Under the pieces are notes generated by a model that was not told the DNA's origin, did no database searches, and saw nothing but the letters and a program-made list of their open reading frames with translations. A program made the translations under genes and the position numbers. From positions 1 through 14,321 of the forward strand of contig DASQLD010000075.1 of the NCBI GenBank assembly GCA_035630195.1: 14,321 nt of DNA, read 5' to 3'. Below are positions 13,567 to 14,321 of this stretch, one piece after another; positions within the stretch are counted from its first letter, which is position 1, and each line of letters begins with the position of its first letter. The stretch is from DASQDN01 sp035630195 (lineage in GTDB: Bacteria > Acidobacteriota > Terriglobia > Bryobacterales > Bryobacteraceae).

Positions 13567-14321
13567 CGAATCATCTGAGCCTTTGCGTCTGGTCGGGCGA
13601 GAGTTTCTGGACTTAGCTCGACGCCTAAACCTGGTCCCACCGGTAGATCGAACCAACCATCCGAGGCGATCGGGTTCGTATTGGTCACGATGCTGCGATA
13701 CTCATCTCCATAGTGCCTGCGGACACTCTCCGCGATAAATAGATTCGTTGCGTTGGCGGCCAGATGCAGCGTCGCGGCGTGCAGCACCGGCCCCCCACAG
13801 TTGTGCGGCGCAATGGGACGCAAAGCAGTCTCCGCGCTAACTGCAATTTTCTTTGCCTCCGAAATGCCCCCGCACCACGAAATGTCGGGCATCACAATCC
13901 GTGCGGCCCCATTGTCCAACAACTCGCGAAACTGCCATCGTGTCATCAATCGTTCGCTGACACAAAGCGGAAGACTTGTTGCGGCTGCAAGCTCGGCATA
14001 AGCGGAGAGGTTATCCTGAGGCAACATTTCTTCCAGCCACATTGGCGAGTATTCTTCGCACGCCTGTGCAATTTGGATAGCGGAGTGTAGATTCCAGAAG
14101 CCATGAAACTCCATGGCGACATCCATGTCATCGCCAAACTCCTCCTTAATCTGACGAAGGGGATCTATGGCTGTGCGGATCTGCTGGCGGGTGATGTATT
14201 GCCCATGGTTTTCTCTTGCAATCGGATCGAACGGCCAGATCTTCATCGCATGGATGTTCTGGTCGAGTAGCGATCGCGCAAGCTTGACGGGCTCCGTCAA
14301 GAAATCGAGGTGGTCGTAACA
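13563..14321 (-). CDS. Enolase-superfamily (MR/MLE) sugar-acid dehydratase-like protein, 5' end outside window
   Basis: 253 codons from the right edge to a TAG; the N-terminal capping domain and start are missing. The remaining barrel shows the superfamily layout (numbering from the first codon in the window): HAMKIWPFDP with K27, the first metal ligand E71 in MEFHGFWN, the second in WLEEM (about E97), the third E124 in SERLM, then the Asp-His catalytic dyad D146 (PDISWCGG) and H173 (PHNCGGP). The KIWPFD and PHNCGGP patterns resemble galactonate/mandelate-racemase-like acid-sugar dehydratases; substrate cannot be assigned. E71 in place of the more usual Asp at the first ligand, in MEFHG, is seen in part of the superfamily. 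A TTG at 14300 is unlikely to be the start because the homologous frame continues to the edge. It is convergent with hspR across a shared CTAG. Confidence 0.88.
   Translation of the reverse strand, partial: CYDHLDFLTEPVKLARSLLDQNIHAMKIWPFDPIARENHGQYITRQQIRTAIDPLRQIKEEFGDDMDVAMEFHGFWNLHSAIQIAQACEEYSPMWLEEMLPQDNLSAYAELAAATSLPLCVSERLMTRWQFRELLDNGAARIVMPDISWCGGISEAKKIAVSAETALRPIAPHNCGGPVLHAATLHLAANATNLFIAESVRRHYGDEYRSIVTNTNPIASDGWFDLPVGPGLGVELSPETLARPDAKAQMIR

Overview
This window looks like a chromosomal segment of an acidobacterium, most likely of the Solibacter/Bryobacter type. That placement is an inference from gene content: a PmoA-like DUF6807 protein, a TatA-TatC pair with long acidic and proline-rich extensions, an acidobacterial-type VWFA protein, a secreted protein with a C-terminal LPTTA signal, and moderate-to-high GC. 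Apart from one decayed kinase there is no sign of mobile DNA: no insertion sequence, phage gene or CRISPR array was seen.

Layout, left to right. (1) Bases 1-758, minus strand: the 5' part of a secreted DUF6807/PmoA-family gene that runs off the left edge. (2) 875-2578, plus: tatA and tatC, the twin-arginine export pore, followed by a 73-residue coiled-coil/basic protein (2634-2855) whose ribosome-binding site lies in a perfect inverted repeat. (3) 2845-3522, minus: a SAM-dependent methyltransferase. (4) 3523-4586: no intact gene, but 4015-4522 is a clearly decayed sensor histidine kinase with damaged catalytic boxes. (5) 4587-4662: tRNA-Ala(CGC). (6) 4702-7192: dcd, dut and thyX, three enzymes of the dCTP to dUTP to dUMP to dTMP route; dut is on the opposite strand. 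The ThyX is a long, two-domain form.

(7) 7359-9890: a secreted protein ending in LPTTA, a hydrophobic segment and a basic tail; then a strong hairpin; then a secreted VWFA protein translationally coupled to a class-D-like sortase with Cys, His and Arg catalytic residues in place. LPXTA-type motifs are what class D sortases are known to recognise, so this reads as a self-contained substrate/sortase surface module in a bacterium with an outer membrane. It is the most interesting system here. (8) 9945-13566: a heat-shock operon dnaK-dnaJ-hspR behind a near-consensus sigma-70 promoter whose -10 box sits in the middle of a perfect 7-bp dyad. That dyad is neither CIRCE nor HAIR and is a candidate operator. 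(9) 13563-14321, minus: an enolase-superfamily (mandelate racemase/muconate lactonizing type) sugar-acid dehydratase-like gene, cut by the right edge and convergent with hspR across a shared CTAG.

How the parts relate. The Tat genes, the sortase module and the DUF6807 protein are export or cell-envelope functions. The dcd/dut/thyX cluster supplies dTMP. The dnaK-dnaJ-hspR operon is expected to be self-regulated, with HspR as repressor and DnaK as its likely co-repressor by analogy with other HspR systems.
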